Source of the DNA: Pseudomonadota bacterium
Lineage (GTDB): Bacteria; Pseudomonadota; Gammaproteobacteria; Xanthomonadales; Rhodanobacteraceae
Assembly (NCBI GenBank): GCA_029779475.1
Contig: JAKPAN010000316.1
Location: 1-38,518, forward strand
DNA: 38,518 bases
Reading direction: 5' to 3'
The notes beneath the pieces are model-generated. The model was not told the origin of the DNA, did no database searches, and worked only from the letters and a program-made list of their open reading frames with translations. The translations under genes were made by a program, and so were the position numbers. Shown here one piece after another: positions 27,490 to 35,492 of this stretch; position 1 is the stretch's first letter; the number at the start of each line of letters is the position of its first letter.

Positions 27490-28609
27490 TTACGAAACCC
27501 TGCGCGTGATCTGGTGGCTGCTCCTCGGCGTGCTGCTGGCCGGCTTCGCGATCATGGATGGCTACGACCTCGGCGTCGCCGCGCTCCTGCGCGCGCTCGC
27601 CCGCGAGGACGACGAACGCCGCGTGCTGCTCGAGACGATCGAGCCGACCTGGGAAGGCAACCAGGTCTGGCTGATCCTCGGCGGCGGCGCGGTGTTCGCG
27701 GCGTGGCCGCTGCTGTACGCGGCGTCGTTCTCGGGCTTCTACTTCGCGATCCTGCTCGTCTTGCTCAGCTTCATCCTGCGCCCGGTCGGCTTCAATTTCC
27801 GCAACAAGCTCGTCGACCGCCGCTGGCGCGAAGGCTGGGATTGGGTGCTGTGCATCGCCGGCGTCGTGCCGACGCTGATTTTCGGCGTCGCCTTCGGCAA
27901 CCTCTTCCTCGGCGTGCCGCTGCGCTACGACGACACCCTGCGCATGAGCTACGAGGGCGGCTTGATCGGCCTGTTGCGACCGTTCGCGCTGGTCTGCGGA
28001 CTGGTCTCGGTGGCCATGATCCTGACCCACGGCGCGGCCTGGATCGCGCTCAAGGCCGACGAACTGATCGCGCAGCGCGCGCAGCGCCTGCTGCGCCTCA
28101 CGGCGCCCGCCTTCGTCGTGCTCTACGCGCTTGCGGGCGCGTGGCTCGCGTTCGGCGTGCAAGGCTATGCCATCGTAGGCGCCGCCGCAGCGAACGCACC
28201 GTCCAATCCGCTGGCCAAGCAAGTCGCGCACGGCGGTCATTGGTTCGGCGGCGCGCTCGGCATCTGGGCCGTCGTCGCCGCGGCGCTCGCCATCGTTGCC
28301 GCACTGCTCGTACCCGCGCTGGCGCGACGCCGTCCACTCGCCGCGTTCCTCGCCAGTGCGCTGTCGATCGCCGGGACGATCTTCTCGGCCGGCTTCGCGC
28401 TGTTCCCGTTCCTGTTGCCGTCCGACCTCGATCCGCGCAGCAGCCTGACCGTGTGGGACGCTTCGAGCACGCAGACGACACTCGGCCTGATGCTGCTCGC
28501 CACCGTCGTGTTCCTGCCGATCATCCTCGGCTACACGGCATGGGTGTTCAGCGTCCTGCGCGGGCGCGTCACGCTGGCGCACGTCAAGCAATCCCACGGC
28601 ATGTATTGA
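27482..28609 (+). CDS. cydB: Cytochrome bd ubiquinol oxidase subunit II
   Basis: A 375-residue membrane protein matching CydB: an N-terminal WWLLLGVLLAGFAIMDGYDLGV (with the conserved Asp of the proton path), then EPTWEGNQVWLILGGGAVFA and, further on, FILRPVGFNFRNK. It pairs with CydA in the heterodimeric quinol oxidase core of the inner membrane. ATG 27482 overlaps the cydA stop by 8 bp, giving translational coupling. The C-terminal SSTQTTLGLMLLATVVFLP is the usual last helix. cydX follows after 11 bp. Nothing unusual in length or motif content. Confidence 0.98.
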   Translation: MFDYETLRVIWWLLLGVLLAGFAIMDGYDLGVAALLRALAREDDERRVLLETIEPTWEGNQVWLILGGGAVFAAWPLLYAASFSGFYFAILLVLLSFILRPVGFNFRNKLVDRRWREGWDWVLCIAGVVPTLIFGVAFGNLFLGVPLRYDDTLRMSYEGGLIGLLRPFALVCGLVSVAMILTHGAAWIALKADELIAQRAQRLLRLTAPAFVVLYALAGAWLAFGVQGYAIVGAAAANAPSNPLAKQVAHGGHWFGGALGIWAVVAAALAIVAALLVPALARRRPLAAFLASALSIAGTIFSAGFALFPFLLPSDLDPRSSLTVWDASSTQTTLGLMLLATVVFLPIILGYTAWVFSVLRGRVTLAHVKQSHGMY

Positions 28610-28620
28610 GGGCATCGATC

Positions 28621-28752
28621 ATGTGGTATTTCAGCTGGATTCTCGGCCTCGGCCTCGCACTCGCGTTCGCCATCCTCAACGCGATGTGGTTCGAGCTGCA
28701 TGCCGACGAAACCGCGTCCCGGCGTGCCGCCGACGAGTTGCCGCCACGCTGA
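28621..28752 (+). CDS. cydX: Cytochrome bd small subunit CydX
   Basis: A 43-residue single-helix protein whose start MWYFSWILGLGLALAFAILN matches CydX (MWYF.WILG...A..F.I.NA.W.E). CydX sits beside CydA and stabilises the hemes. It starts 11 bp after the cydB stop, with a GAGGG-like site in the gap, and is followed by a short polar tail (ASRRAADELPPR). Confidence 0.95.
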   Translation: MWYFSWILGLGLALAFAILNAMWFELHADETASRRAADELPPR

Positions 28753-28920
28753 GGATGCGTGGGCGACTCGGCGGCGAAACGGGCCACGCCGAATCGGTGG
28801 CACCTGTCGCCGCACGCGGGACTCGTGGGACAATATCGGACCGCCGCGCGCGGATTCACGCTTCGCCGCAGGGCGGCGCCGCGGCCGCGACGTGACGTCC
28901 CTGGACACGGATTCCACCGC

Positions 28921-29751
28921 TTGAAGCCTTCGATCGCAGTCCTTTTTTTCCTTTCCTTCGCAGCCTTCATGCCGTCGCACGGGGATGCCGCCACTCCGGC
29001 GGAAGCCACCCGGCACGCGGCAGCCCGCCCGAAAAAACCGGCGCCCCGCGATCCGCAGGTCTACCGCTGGCTCGACGTCGCGGGTTTCGGCGAAGTCGCG
29101 CTGTACAAGCCGCAAGGCCGGGTGCGCGGACTGGCGCTGTTCGCCTCGGGCGACGGCGGCTGGAACCGCGGCGTCACCGACATGGCGCACGAAGCCGCCG
29201 CGCAGGGCTTGTGGGTTGCCGGTTTCAGCACGCCGCAATTCCTCAAGGCGCTCGATGCGAGCAGCGCACCCTGCAGCGATGCCGACGGCGCGCTCGCGAA
29301 ACTCGCATCGAGCCTCGCGCGCGACGTGTCGCTGCCGCCGGAGCAGAAACCCTTCATCATCGGCTATTCGTCCGGCGCGACCGTCGCCTACACGACGCTC
29401 GCCGCCGACGCGGGCGAGCGCTTCGCCGGAGGCATCAGCCTCGGCTTCTGCCCCGACCTGCTCATCCACAAGGCGTTCTGCCCGGCCAAGGGCGGCCTCA
29501 CGCGCCACTGGCAAGCGAAGCCGGCGACCTGGGTGTTCGACAAGCGCACCACGGTCGACGCGCCGTGGATCATCCTGCAGGGCGAGCAAGACCAGGTCTG
29601 CGACCCGAAATTCGCGCCCGAATTCGCCGACGGCCAGAAGGCATCGCATGCCGTCCTGCTGCCGAAGGTCGGCCACGGTTTCGGCGCGCCGAAGAACTGG
29701 ATGCCGCAATACGTGGACAGCGTGAAGGCGCTGCTCGACGCGGCGCATTGA
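28921..29751 (+). CDS. VirJ-like periplasmic alpha/beta hydrolase
   Basis: A 276-residue exported protein of the AcvB/VirJ family, single-domain form. The start TTG 28921 gives a signal peptide (MKPSIAVLFFLSFAAFMPSHG); an in-frame ATG further upstream adds an Arg-rich stretch with no signal. The oxyanion-side motif is ASGDGGWNRG, the nucleophile is Ser150 in GYSSG, an acidic residue follows in GEQDQVCD, and the His is in GHGFGAPKNW. Relatives hydrolyse aminoacyl-phosphatidylglycerol made by MprF-type enzymes (established for AcvB of Agrobacterium and the P. aeruginosa homologue). Here mprF is 85 bp downstream on the same strand, which strongly supports that role, though the substrate is inferred. 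Confidence 0.85.
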   Translation: MKPSIAVLFFLSFAAFMPSHGDAATPAEATRHAAARPKKPAPRDPQVYRWLDVAGFGEVALYKPQGRVRGLALFASGDGGWNRGVTDMAHEAAAQGLWVAGFSTPQFLKALDASSAPCSDADGALAKLASSLARDVSLPPEQKPFIIGYSSGATVAYTTLAADAGERFAGGISLGFCPDLLIHKAFCPAKGGLTRHWQAKPATWVFDKRTTVDAPWIILQGEQDQVCDPKFAPEFADGQKASHAVLLPKVGHGFGAPKNWMPQYVDSVKALLDAAH

Positions 29752-29836
29752 GCGCGGAGCGCTCGACGGCGCCGTCCGTCGACGCATCTCCACGTACAAT
29801 CCGCGTCCGCCATTTCACGGACGATTTTCCCCACCG

Positions 29837-32464
29837 ATGAGCACGACCGAACAGCCCGCGGAATCGCCACAAGCGCACGGCTGGCGCGCGCACCTGCGCT
29901 GGCTCATTCCCGTCGCGTTCCTCGGCGTGGTGGGCTGGCTGGTGTGGCGCGGCGTCGACGAGTTCGACCTGCCCGAACTCCAGCGCACGCTGCTCGACGT
30001 GCCGACGCTGCCGGCGATCGGCGTCGCCCTGCTTGCGCTCGTCTCGGTCGCGTTCACCGGACTCATCGACGTCGTCATCGCGCGTTGGCTGTCGCTGTCG
30101 ATCTCGGCGCGCGAGCTGCTGCGGCTGTCGTTCGTCGCCAATGCGCTCGCCAACGCACTCAACCTCTACGGCACGATGGGCTCGGGCGTGCGCCTGCTCG
30201 GCTTCGCCGCACGCGGCGTCGAACTCGGCCGCAGCGCGGCGCTGATCGGCTTGCAGGTGCTGTCGCTGCCGCTCGGCTTGTCGGTGCTCATCATCATCAC
30301 CGTCGCGCTCGGCTCGCGGCCAATCACGCCGAGCGCGACGACGCAGTGGCTGGCGATGGGCGTGCTCGCCGCGGCGGCGTGCTACCTGCCCGCGTTCTTC
30401 GTGCTCACACGCAATCGCCGGCTCATGCGCTGGCTGCCGCACGGCAGCGACCTGCCGCCGCTGCGGTTGAAGATCACGCTCGCCGCGCTGTCGTTCGTCG
30501 ATTGGGTGCTGAGCGCAGCGGTGCTCTACGGCTGCCTGTACATCTCCGGCGCGCACGTCAAACCCGGGCCGCTGCTCGGCAGTTTCGCCGCGGCACAGAC
30601 GCTCGGTTTGCTCAGCCTCATTCCCGGCGGTTTCGGCGTGTTCGACGGACTCATGCTGCTCGCGCTGACCAGCGGCGGCTACGACAACGCGGCCGTGCTG
30701 TCGGGATTGTTCCTGTTCCGCATCGCGTATTACCTGCTGCCGCTCCTGTCGGGTTTGTACGTCGGTTCGGGCATGCTCGTCGGGCAATTGCCCGTGTTCG
30801 CGCGCGCGACCGCGCGACTGCGCGCGCACCCGCTGTTCGGCGTACTCGGTTTGCCCGGCGACCTGCTCGCCGGTTTCGGCATTCGCGTGCTGGCAGTCCT
30901 CATCTTCGCCGCAGGTGTGTTGCTGTTGTCCTCGGCGGCGATTCCCGCCGTGCACGAGCACATCGTCGTCGTGCGCCATTTCCTGCCGCTTGCGGCGGTC
31001 GAAGGTTCCTACTGGCTGTCGATCCTCACCGGCGTGCTGCTGCTCGGCCTCGGCCGCGGCATCGACGGCCGTTTGCGCGTCGCCTACAACCTCGCGCAGC
31101 CGGTGCTCATGCTCGGCGCGGTGCTTGCGGTGACGAAGGGCCTGCATTTCGGCGAGGCACTGTTCCTGCTCGCGATCGCCGCGCTCCTGCGCCTGCGCAA
31201 GCGCGAGTTCACGCAGCGCGCGATGAGCCTGACGTCGGTGACGACGTTCGCGTGGTTGTCCGGCCTCATCGTCGTCGTGCTCGCCTTCTTCGCGATCGGC
31301 ATCTGGGCCGTGCTCGGCGACGACAGTTTCGACCTGTGGTACTTCGGCGTCGGCGAGCATTCCTCGCGCATCGCGCGCGGCCTGTTCGCGGCGGCGATCG
31401 GCCTGTTCGGCTACCTCGCCTGGCAATCGTTCGCGGTGCGCCGGCCGGCATTGAAGCTGCCCGACCATGCCGAGCTCGAACGCGCGCGCGAGGTCTACTC
31501 GAAGCACGGCGGTGGCGAATTCGCGCACCTGTCCTTCATGGGCGACAAGCATCTGTTCTGGTCGGGCGACCACGGCGCCGTCGTCGGCTACGGCGCGGTG
31601 CGCGACCGCCTTGTCGCACTTGGCTCGCCGTGCGGGCCGGAAAGCGCGATCAAGCGCGCGATCCTCGACTTCCGCCAGTTCGCCGATGCGCAGGATCGCG
31701 TGCCGGTGTTCTACGAAGTGCTCGAACCGGATCTGTCGCTCTATCACGATCTCGGCTTCGACCTGTTCAAGCTCGGCGAACTGGCAACGATTCGTTTGTC
31801 GGAATTCACGCTCGCCGGCAAGCGTTGGGAAGACCTGCGTCAGGCAGTCAACCGCTCGGCTAAGGAGCAACTCGAATTCGAACTCGTCGAACCGCCGTTC
31901 GATACCGTGCTCATGACGCAAGTCGAGCGCGTGTCCGATGCGTGGCTCGCCGACAAGGACGCGCACGAAAAGGGCTTTTCGCTCGGCCGTTTCGATCCGG
32001 AGTATTTCTCGTGGAGTCCGCTCGCGCTGGTGCGCCGCGCGGGCGAGGTGATTGCGTTCGCCAACGTGCTGCCGCCATACGGGCCGAACGGCACGGCCAG
32101 CGTCGATCTCATGCGCCATCTCGACGGCGCACCGCGCGGCACGATGGATTTCCTGTTCGCGCGCGTCATGCAGTGGGCCAAGGATCGCGGTTACGAAAGT
32201 TTCAGCCTCGGCATGGCGCCGCTGTCGGCGGTCGGCGACAACCCCTACGCGCGCATCAACGAACGCCTCGCCGCGCTCGCGTTCCAGTACGGCGGCCGCT
32301 TTTACAACTACCAGGGCCTGCGCCGCTACAAGGAAAAATTCCAGCCCGAGTGGACCGGCGCCTATCTCGCCTATCCGCGCGGGCTGTGGGTGCCGGCGCT
32401 GCTCGTCGACATCGCCGCGCTCGTCTCGGGCGGCTACCGGCGCTTCATCTTCGGCGGACGCTGA
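29837..32464 (+). CDS. mprF: Aminoacyl-phosphatidylglycerol synthase/flippase MprF
   Basis: An 875-residue bifunctional membrane protein. Residues ~20-520 hold about a dozen membrane helices forming the flippase domain (LIPGGFGVFDGLMLLALTS is the conserved segment). Residues ~540-865 form the DUF2156 aminoacyl transferase (GGEFAHLSFMGDKHLFWS; YEVLEPDLSLYHDLGFDLFK; MDFLFARVMQWAKDRGY; LGMAPLSAVGDNPYARINER). It takes the amino acid from a charged tRNA, places it on phosphatidylglycerol and flips the product, reducing negative surface charge and raising resistance to cationic peptides. Lysine versus alanine specificity cannot be read from sequence. The upstream virJ-like gene and the acvB gene at 34083 encode likely counteracting hydrolases. 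It converges on the DUF2167-like gene, 12 bp between stops. Confidence 0.95.
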   Translation: MSTTEQPAESPQAHGWRAHLRWLIPVAFLGVVGWLVWRGVDEFDLPELQRTLLDVPTLPAIGVALLALVSVAFTGLIDVVIARWLSLSISARELLRLSFVANALANALNLYGTMGSGVRLLGFAARGVELGRSAALIGLQVLSLPLGLSVLIIITVALGSRPITPSATTQWLAMGVLAAAACYLPAFFVLTRNRRLMRWLPHGSDLPPLRLKITLAALSFVDWVLSAAVLYGCLYISGAHVKPGPLLGSFAAAQTLGLLSLIPGGFGVFDGLMLLALTSGGYDNAAVLSGLFLFRIAYYLLPLLSGLYVGSGMLVGQLPVFARATARLRAHPLFGVLGLPGDLLAGFGIRVLAVLIFAAGVLLLSSAAIPAVHEHIVVVRHFLPLAAVEGSYWLSILTGVLLLGLGRGIDGRLRVAYNLAQPVLMLGAVLAVTKGLHFGEALFLLAIAALLRLRKREFTQRAMSLTSVTTFAWLSGLIVVVLAFFAIGIWAVLGDDSFDLWYFGVGEHSSRIARGLFAAAIGLFGYLAWQSFAVRRPALKLPDHAELERAREVYSKHGGGEFAHLSFMGDKHLFWSGDHGAVVGYGAVRDRLVALGSPCGPESAIKRAILDFRQFADAQDRVPVFYEVLEPDLSLYHDLGFDLFKLGELATIRLSEFTLAGKRWEDLRQAVNRSAKEQLEFELVEPPFDTVLMTQVERVSDAWLADKDAHEKGFSLGRFDPEYFSWSPLALVRRAGEVIAFANVLPPYGPNGTASVDLMRHLDGAPRGTMDFLFARVMQWAKDRGYESFSLGMAPLSAVGDNPYARINERLAALAFQYGGRFYNYQGLRRYKEKFQPEWTGAYLAYPRGLWVPALLVDIAALVSGGYRRFIFGGR

Positions 32465-32476
32465 AGGGCGCGACGT

Positions 32477-33487
32477 TTACTCGGGGTGATCGGCGAAGTA
32501 TTCGCCGGTCACCAGGTCGGTGAGCGTGTACGGCGCTTTGCGGTCGAGCGCGCCCGAGTGGTCCGCGTAGGTCTGACCCGGCCCGAAATGCGCATGTGCG
32601 GCGAGCATGCGCACGCTGCGCAAGCACAGTTCCTGGCGTTGGGCGGCGGCGTCGACGATCGAGAAGAACACCGCGCCCTTGCGACCGAGTTGAACCGCGT
32701 AGCAATCGAGCGTCGGCGACGCGTGCCCTTTTTGCGACACCTCCTCGACCCAGTTCACGCGCGCGGCCGCGGGATCGAACGTCGGCGCTTCGGCAAAGCG
32801 CAACAGTTGCACGCCGTCGTCCGCATCGGCCGCGACCTTGCGTGCCGCGCCCTGTGCGCGAGCGAGCAGCGCATCGCCGCCCGCAGTGGCGAAATCGTTG
32901 CTGGCGATGTAACCGTCGCCGCGATAGTTCACCTGCACATGCCAGGCCTGGTTCGACGATAGATCCACGCGCTCGTGCACGAGCCAGCCGATCGTGCCGT
33001 CGTCCGGCTCGTCGCTCGTTCCTGAGAACGCGTTGAGCAGCGACGCGCGATCGATGAAGCGGAAATGCGCGGGCACGTCGATCGACACCGGCGCGTCGGG
33101 GATGTCGACGCTGCCGGTCTGGCGGCGCAGGTTCGCGATCGCGACGGAGCGCTTGACGTGATCGGCGATCGTGTCGCCACCGCCGTCTTCGGCGGGCGAC
33201 ATCATTTCCGTGTCGTCGGACGCGACCTGCGTCGGCGTGTGCATGAAACCCCAGCCGATGAAGCTGCCCCACGCGCCCATGATCGCGAGCGCGAGCAGCA
33301 GCGGTGTGCGCGGACTGCTCTCCTTCTCGCCCCAATACTTGAACAGCGCGTAGAAGCCGACCGGCCAGAAAAAGAACATGAACACCGCGATCGCGCGGTC
33401 CAATCGCCACACGCGCACGACGGCGAGCATGTAAAGCAACCAGGCGACGGCCGGCAGCACGAGCAGCAAATAGATCATCGTGAACAT
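32477..33487 (-). CDS. DUF2167-like membrane protein
   Basis: A 336-residue protein with two N-terminal membrane helices (MIYLLLVLPAVAWLLYMLAV; LLLALAIMGAWGSFIGWGFM with a FFFWPVGFYALFKYW segment between) and a large soluble part. The soluble part resembles DUF2167: TGSVDIPDAPVSIDVPAHFR, then FIDRASLLNAF, GTIGWLVHE, and VQVNYRGDGYIASNDFA. The function of DUF2167 is unknown. ATG 33487 has AAGGT upstream at good spacing; ATG 33478 is an alternative. The gene follows an Sm-like periplasmic protein by 10 bp, so they are probably an operon. It is convergent with mprF. Confidence 0.75.
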   Translation of the reverse strand: MFTMIYLLLVLPAVAWLLYMLAVVRVWRLDRAIAVFMFFFWPVGFYALFKYWGEKESSPRTPLLLALAIMGAWGSFIGWGFMHTPTQVASDDTEMMSPAEDGGGDTIADHVKRSVAIANLRRQTGSVDIPDAPVSIDVPAHFRFIDRASLLNAFSGTSDEPDDGTIGWLVHERVDLSSNQAWHVQVNYRGDGYIASNDFATAGGDALLARAQGAARKVAADADDGVQLLRFAEAPTFDPAAARVNWVEEVSQKGHASPTLDCYAVQLGRKGAVFFSIVDAAAQRQELCLRSVRMLAAHAHFGPGQTYADHSGALDRKAPYTLTDLVTGEYFADHPE

Positions 33488-33497
33488 CGGCGGACCT

Positions 33498-33968
33498 TCA
33501 GAACGTGGCGATGCGGCTGATTTGTTCTTTGCGCAACGTGTAGGTCGCGTTGCCGCCCGAGCGGCGTACCGACAGCGTCACCTCGCGCGCGTTGGCGGCG
33601 ACGATCGTGCCGCGATGCTCGCGCTGGTTGGTCGTGGTGATCGCGACGCGGCTGCCGATGCGCTTGCCGAGTTCGGCGAAAGCGAGGCCTTCGTCCTGCG
33701 GATGCGTGACCAGCCAGTCCTCGTTGCCGCTCGACGGCGGCGGCGCCACCGCGGCGATGACCGGCGCGTCGGTCGCCACCGGATCGGCCGACAGCGACGC
33801 CGCGGCCGGCGTCATCGCCGGAGCGGGCGGCGGCGCCGCGGTCGATTCGGCGAGCATGAGTTCCTCGATGCGCGCTTCGTCTTCCTGCGGCGTCGGTGGC
33901 GCGGCATTCGCCGTCACGCCGACCAGCGCGCAGACGAGGACGCAGACCGCAAGCGATCGTTTGGACAT
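33498..33968 (-). CDS. Exported protein with Sm/SH3-like C-terminal domain
   Basis: A 156-residue protein with a signal peptide (MSKRSLAVCVLVCALVGVTA) and an Ala/Pro-rich linker (~30-95). The C-terminal ~60 residues have the strand pattern of an Sm-like or SH3 beta-barrel (GKRIGSRVAITTTNQREHRG, then TIVAANAREVTLSV and TYTLRKEQISRIATF). The family is not recognised; the Sm resemblance is by eye. ATG 33968 follows GGGGAG; the longer in-frame start lacks a signal peptide. It sits 10 bp upstream of the DUF2167-like gene and probably shares its transcript. A perfect 24-bp palindrome lies 41 bp upstream of its start, towards acvB. Confidence 0.7.
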   Translation of the reverse strand: MSKRSLAVCVLVCALVGVTANAAPPTPQEDEARIEELMLAESTAAPPPAPAMTPAAASLSADPVATDAPVIAAVAPPPSSGNEDWLVTHPQDEGLAFAELGKRIGSRVAITTTNQREHRGTIVAANAREVTLSVRRSGGNATYTLRKEQISRIATF

Positions 33969-34009
33969 CGAATCATCTCCCCTGTCGCCGAACCGCGACC
34001 CCCGCGGCC

Positions 34010-34033
34010 CGCGAGCGGACGCGTCCGCTCGCG
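34010..34033. repeat. Perfect 24-bp palindrome downstream of acvB
   Basis: The 24-bp sequence starting cgcgagcggacg reads identically on both strands. It could fold into a stem of at least 9 bp after transcription. It lies between acvB and the next minus-strand gene. No T-tract follows, so it may be a weak terminator, a protein site or mRNA stabiliser. Confidence 0.8.
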
Positions 34034-34082
34034 ACCGGCATCCTAGAGCATCGCGGCGCGCCGGAATGCGCAATGCACCACG

Positions 34083-35492
34083 CTATCGTTTCGCCGGCGC
34101 GACCGAACGCGCGATCAACGCGCCGAGCGCGGCGTAGTCGCCGTCGTAGTGATGCCCGCCGGGCAGGTCGACGACGCGCACGTTCGCCGGCTGCGGCTTC
34201 TTGCAGAAACTGTCGTCCTCGTCGGCGCCGTGCACGCACACGATCGGCGTCGTGCTCTTCGCGATTTCCGGGCCGACGGGCAGCGCGCCGTCGTGCTGCG
34301 TGGAGCCGAACCAGTCGCCGACGTGGATCTCGAACACCGCTTCGTCGTCGGGCGAAATCATCACGCCCGCATCGGTGCGCTTGCGCAATTCATCCGGCAG
34401 GCGATTGAGGATGACCGGCACGAGGCTCGCGCCGAACGAGTAGCCGACGAGCACGAAACGCGCGCTTGCGTCGTCCTTGCCGTAATGCGCCATGACGCGC
34501 GCGATCGCGTCGGCGGAGGCCTGCGGCGTCTGCGTGTGCCAGAAGAACTTGAGCGTGGAAAAACCAATCACGCGCATGCCTTGCGCGGCGAGCGCGTCGG
34601 CGACGCCGCGGTCGAGTCCGGCCCAGCCGCCGTCGCCGGTGACGAGGATCGCGATGCGATGCGTGTCGGCCGCGGTCGGCTCGAGTTCGTTGAGCGGCAG
34701 ATCGGCGACGTCGTCGGGCAGCGCGGGCGCGCTCGCGTCCTGACGCGCGCGCCACTGCGTGTAGGCGATGCCGATGTCGCTCGCGGCATCGCGCGATGCA
34801 AACGGCGGCCAGATCCAACCGGCAGCGTGCCACGCTGCGGCGAGCTTCGCACCGAGGCCATCGATGCGCGCATCAGGCGCGAACGGACGCGGCCACCAGA
34901 CCACGGGCATCTTCGCAGCCGGAACGACACGAAAACCGGCAGCGCCGTCGGCCGCCGTCATCGCGCCCGCGTCGCCGGGGCAGATCGATTTCGGAAACCG
35001 CAGCGCCGCATTCCAGCCGAGCGTGACCAGACCTTCGAACGTACCGGCCGGCGCCTGCACGGCCAGCGCGTAGGCGAACGTCGAGGCGGCACCGTCGGCG
35101 ACCACGAGCGGCGCGCTGTAGTCGGCGATGCCTTCGTGGCGTGCGATCCAGTGCGCGACTTCCTCGACGTGGCCGGCGGGATACGAACACTTGTCCTTCT
35201 TGATCGCTTCCATGCGCGCAAGGTACGCGCGGGTGTCGATGCCGACGACGAGCGCGCCGCGCTTGGCGATCGCCGCGCCGAGCGCATCGTCGCGCGCGCT
35301 CCAGCCGTCGGTGTCGGAGAACAGCAGCACCATGTGCGTGGCCGGCGCGGACGGACGCGAGAGGTGCAACATGCCGAACAGGCCGTAGTTGACGAGCGGC
35401 GATGGCGGATCGGCGGCGGGCGATTGCGCGCGCGCAGCGAAAGGCGATGCGAACAGCAGCGCGGCAAGCATGAAACGGAACATCGACTTCAT
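34083..35492 (-). CDS. acvB: AcvB-like two-domain aminoacyl-PG hydrolase
   Basis: A 469-residue exported protein of the AcvB/VirJ family with both hydrolase-like halves. The signal peptide is MKSMFRFMLAALLFASPFAA. The N-terminal half has SDTDGWSARDDALG but no G-x-S-x-G nucleophile (VADGAASTF instead), so it is degenerate. The C-terminal half is complete: VTGDGGWAGLDRGV, Ser352 in GYSFG, an Asp-rich GADEDDSFC and His in GGHHYDGDY. AcvB of Agrobacterium is a periplasmic lysyl-phosphatidylglycerol hydrolase. ATG 35492 overlaps the pepP stop by 4 bp, so it is translationally coupled to pepP. It lies on the opposite strand from mprF, about 1.6 kb away, and is a paralogue of the virJ-like gene at 28921. 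Confidence 0.85.
   Translation of the reverse strand: MKSMFRFMLAALLFASPFAARAQSPAADPPSPLVNYGLFGMLHLSRPSAPATHMVLLFSDTDGWSARDDALGAAIAKRGALVVGIDTRAYLARMEAIKKDKCSYPAGHVEEVAHWIARHEGIADYSAPLVVADGAASTFAYALAVQAPAGTFEGLVTLGWNAALRFPKSICPGDAGAMTAADGAAGFRVVPAAKMPVVWWPRPFAPDARIDGLGAKLAAAWHAAGWIWPPFASRDAASDIGIAYTQWRARQDASAPALPDDVADLPLNELEPTAADTHRIAILVTGDGGWAGLDRGVADALAAQGMRVIGFSTLKFFWHTQTPQASADAIARVMAHYGKDDASARFVLVGYSFGASLVPVILNRLPDELRKRTDAGVMISPDDEAVFEIHVGDWFGSTQHDGALPVGPEIAKSTTPIVCVHGADEDDSFCKKPQPANVRVVDLPGGHHYDGDYAALGALIARSVAPAKR

Noticed and set aside
29570-32119. 849-codon minus-strand frame opposite mprF
   Set aside because: Highly biased Arg/Gln/His/Glu composition, antisense to a clear MprF with membrane helices and a synthase domain.
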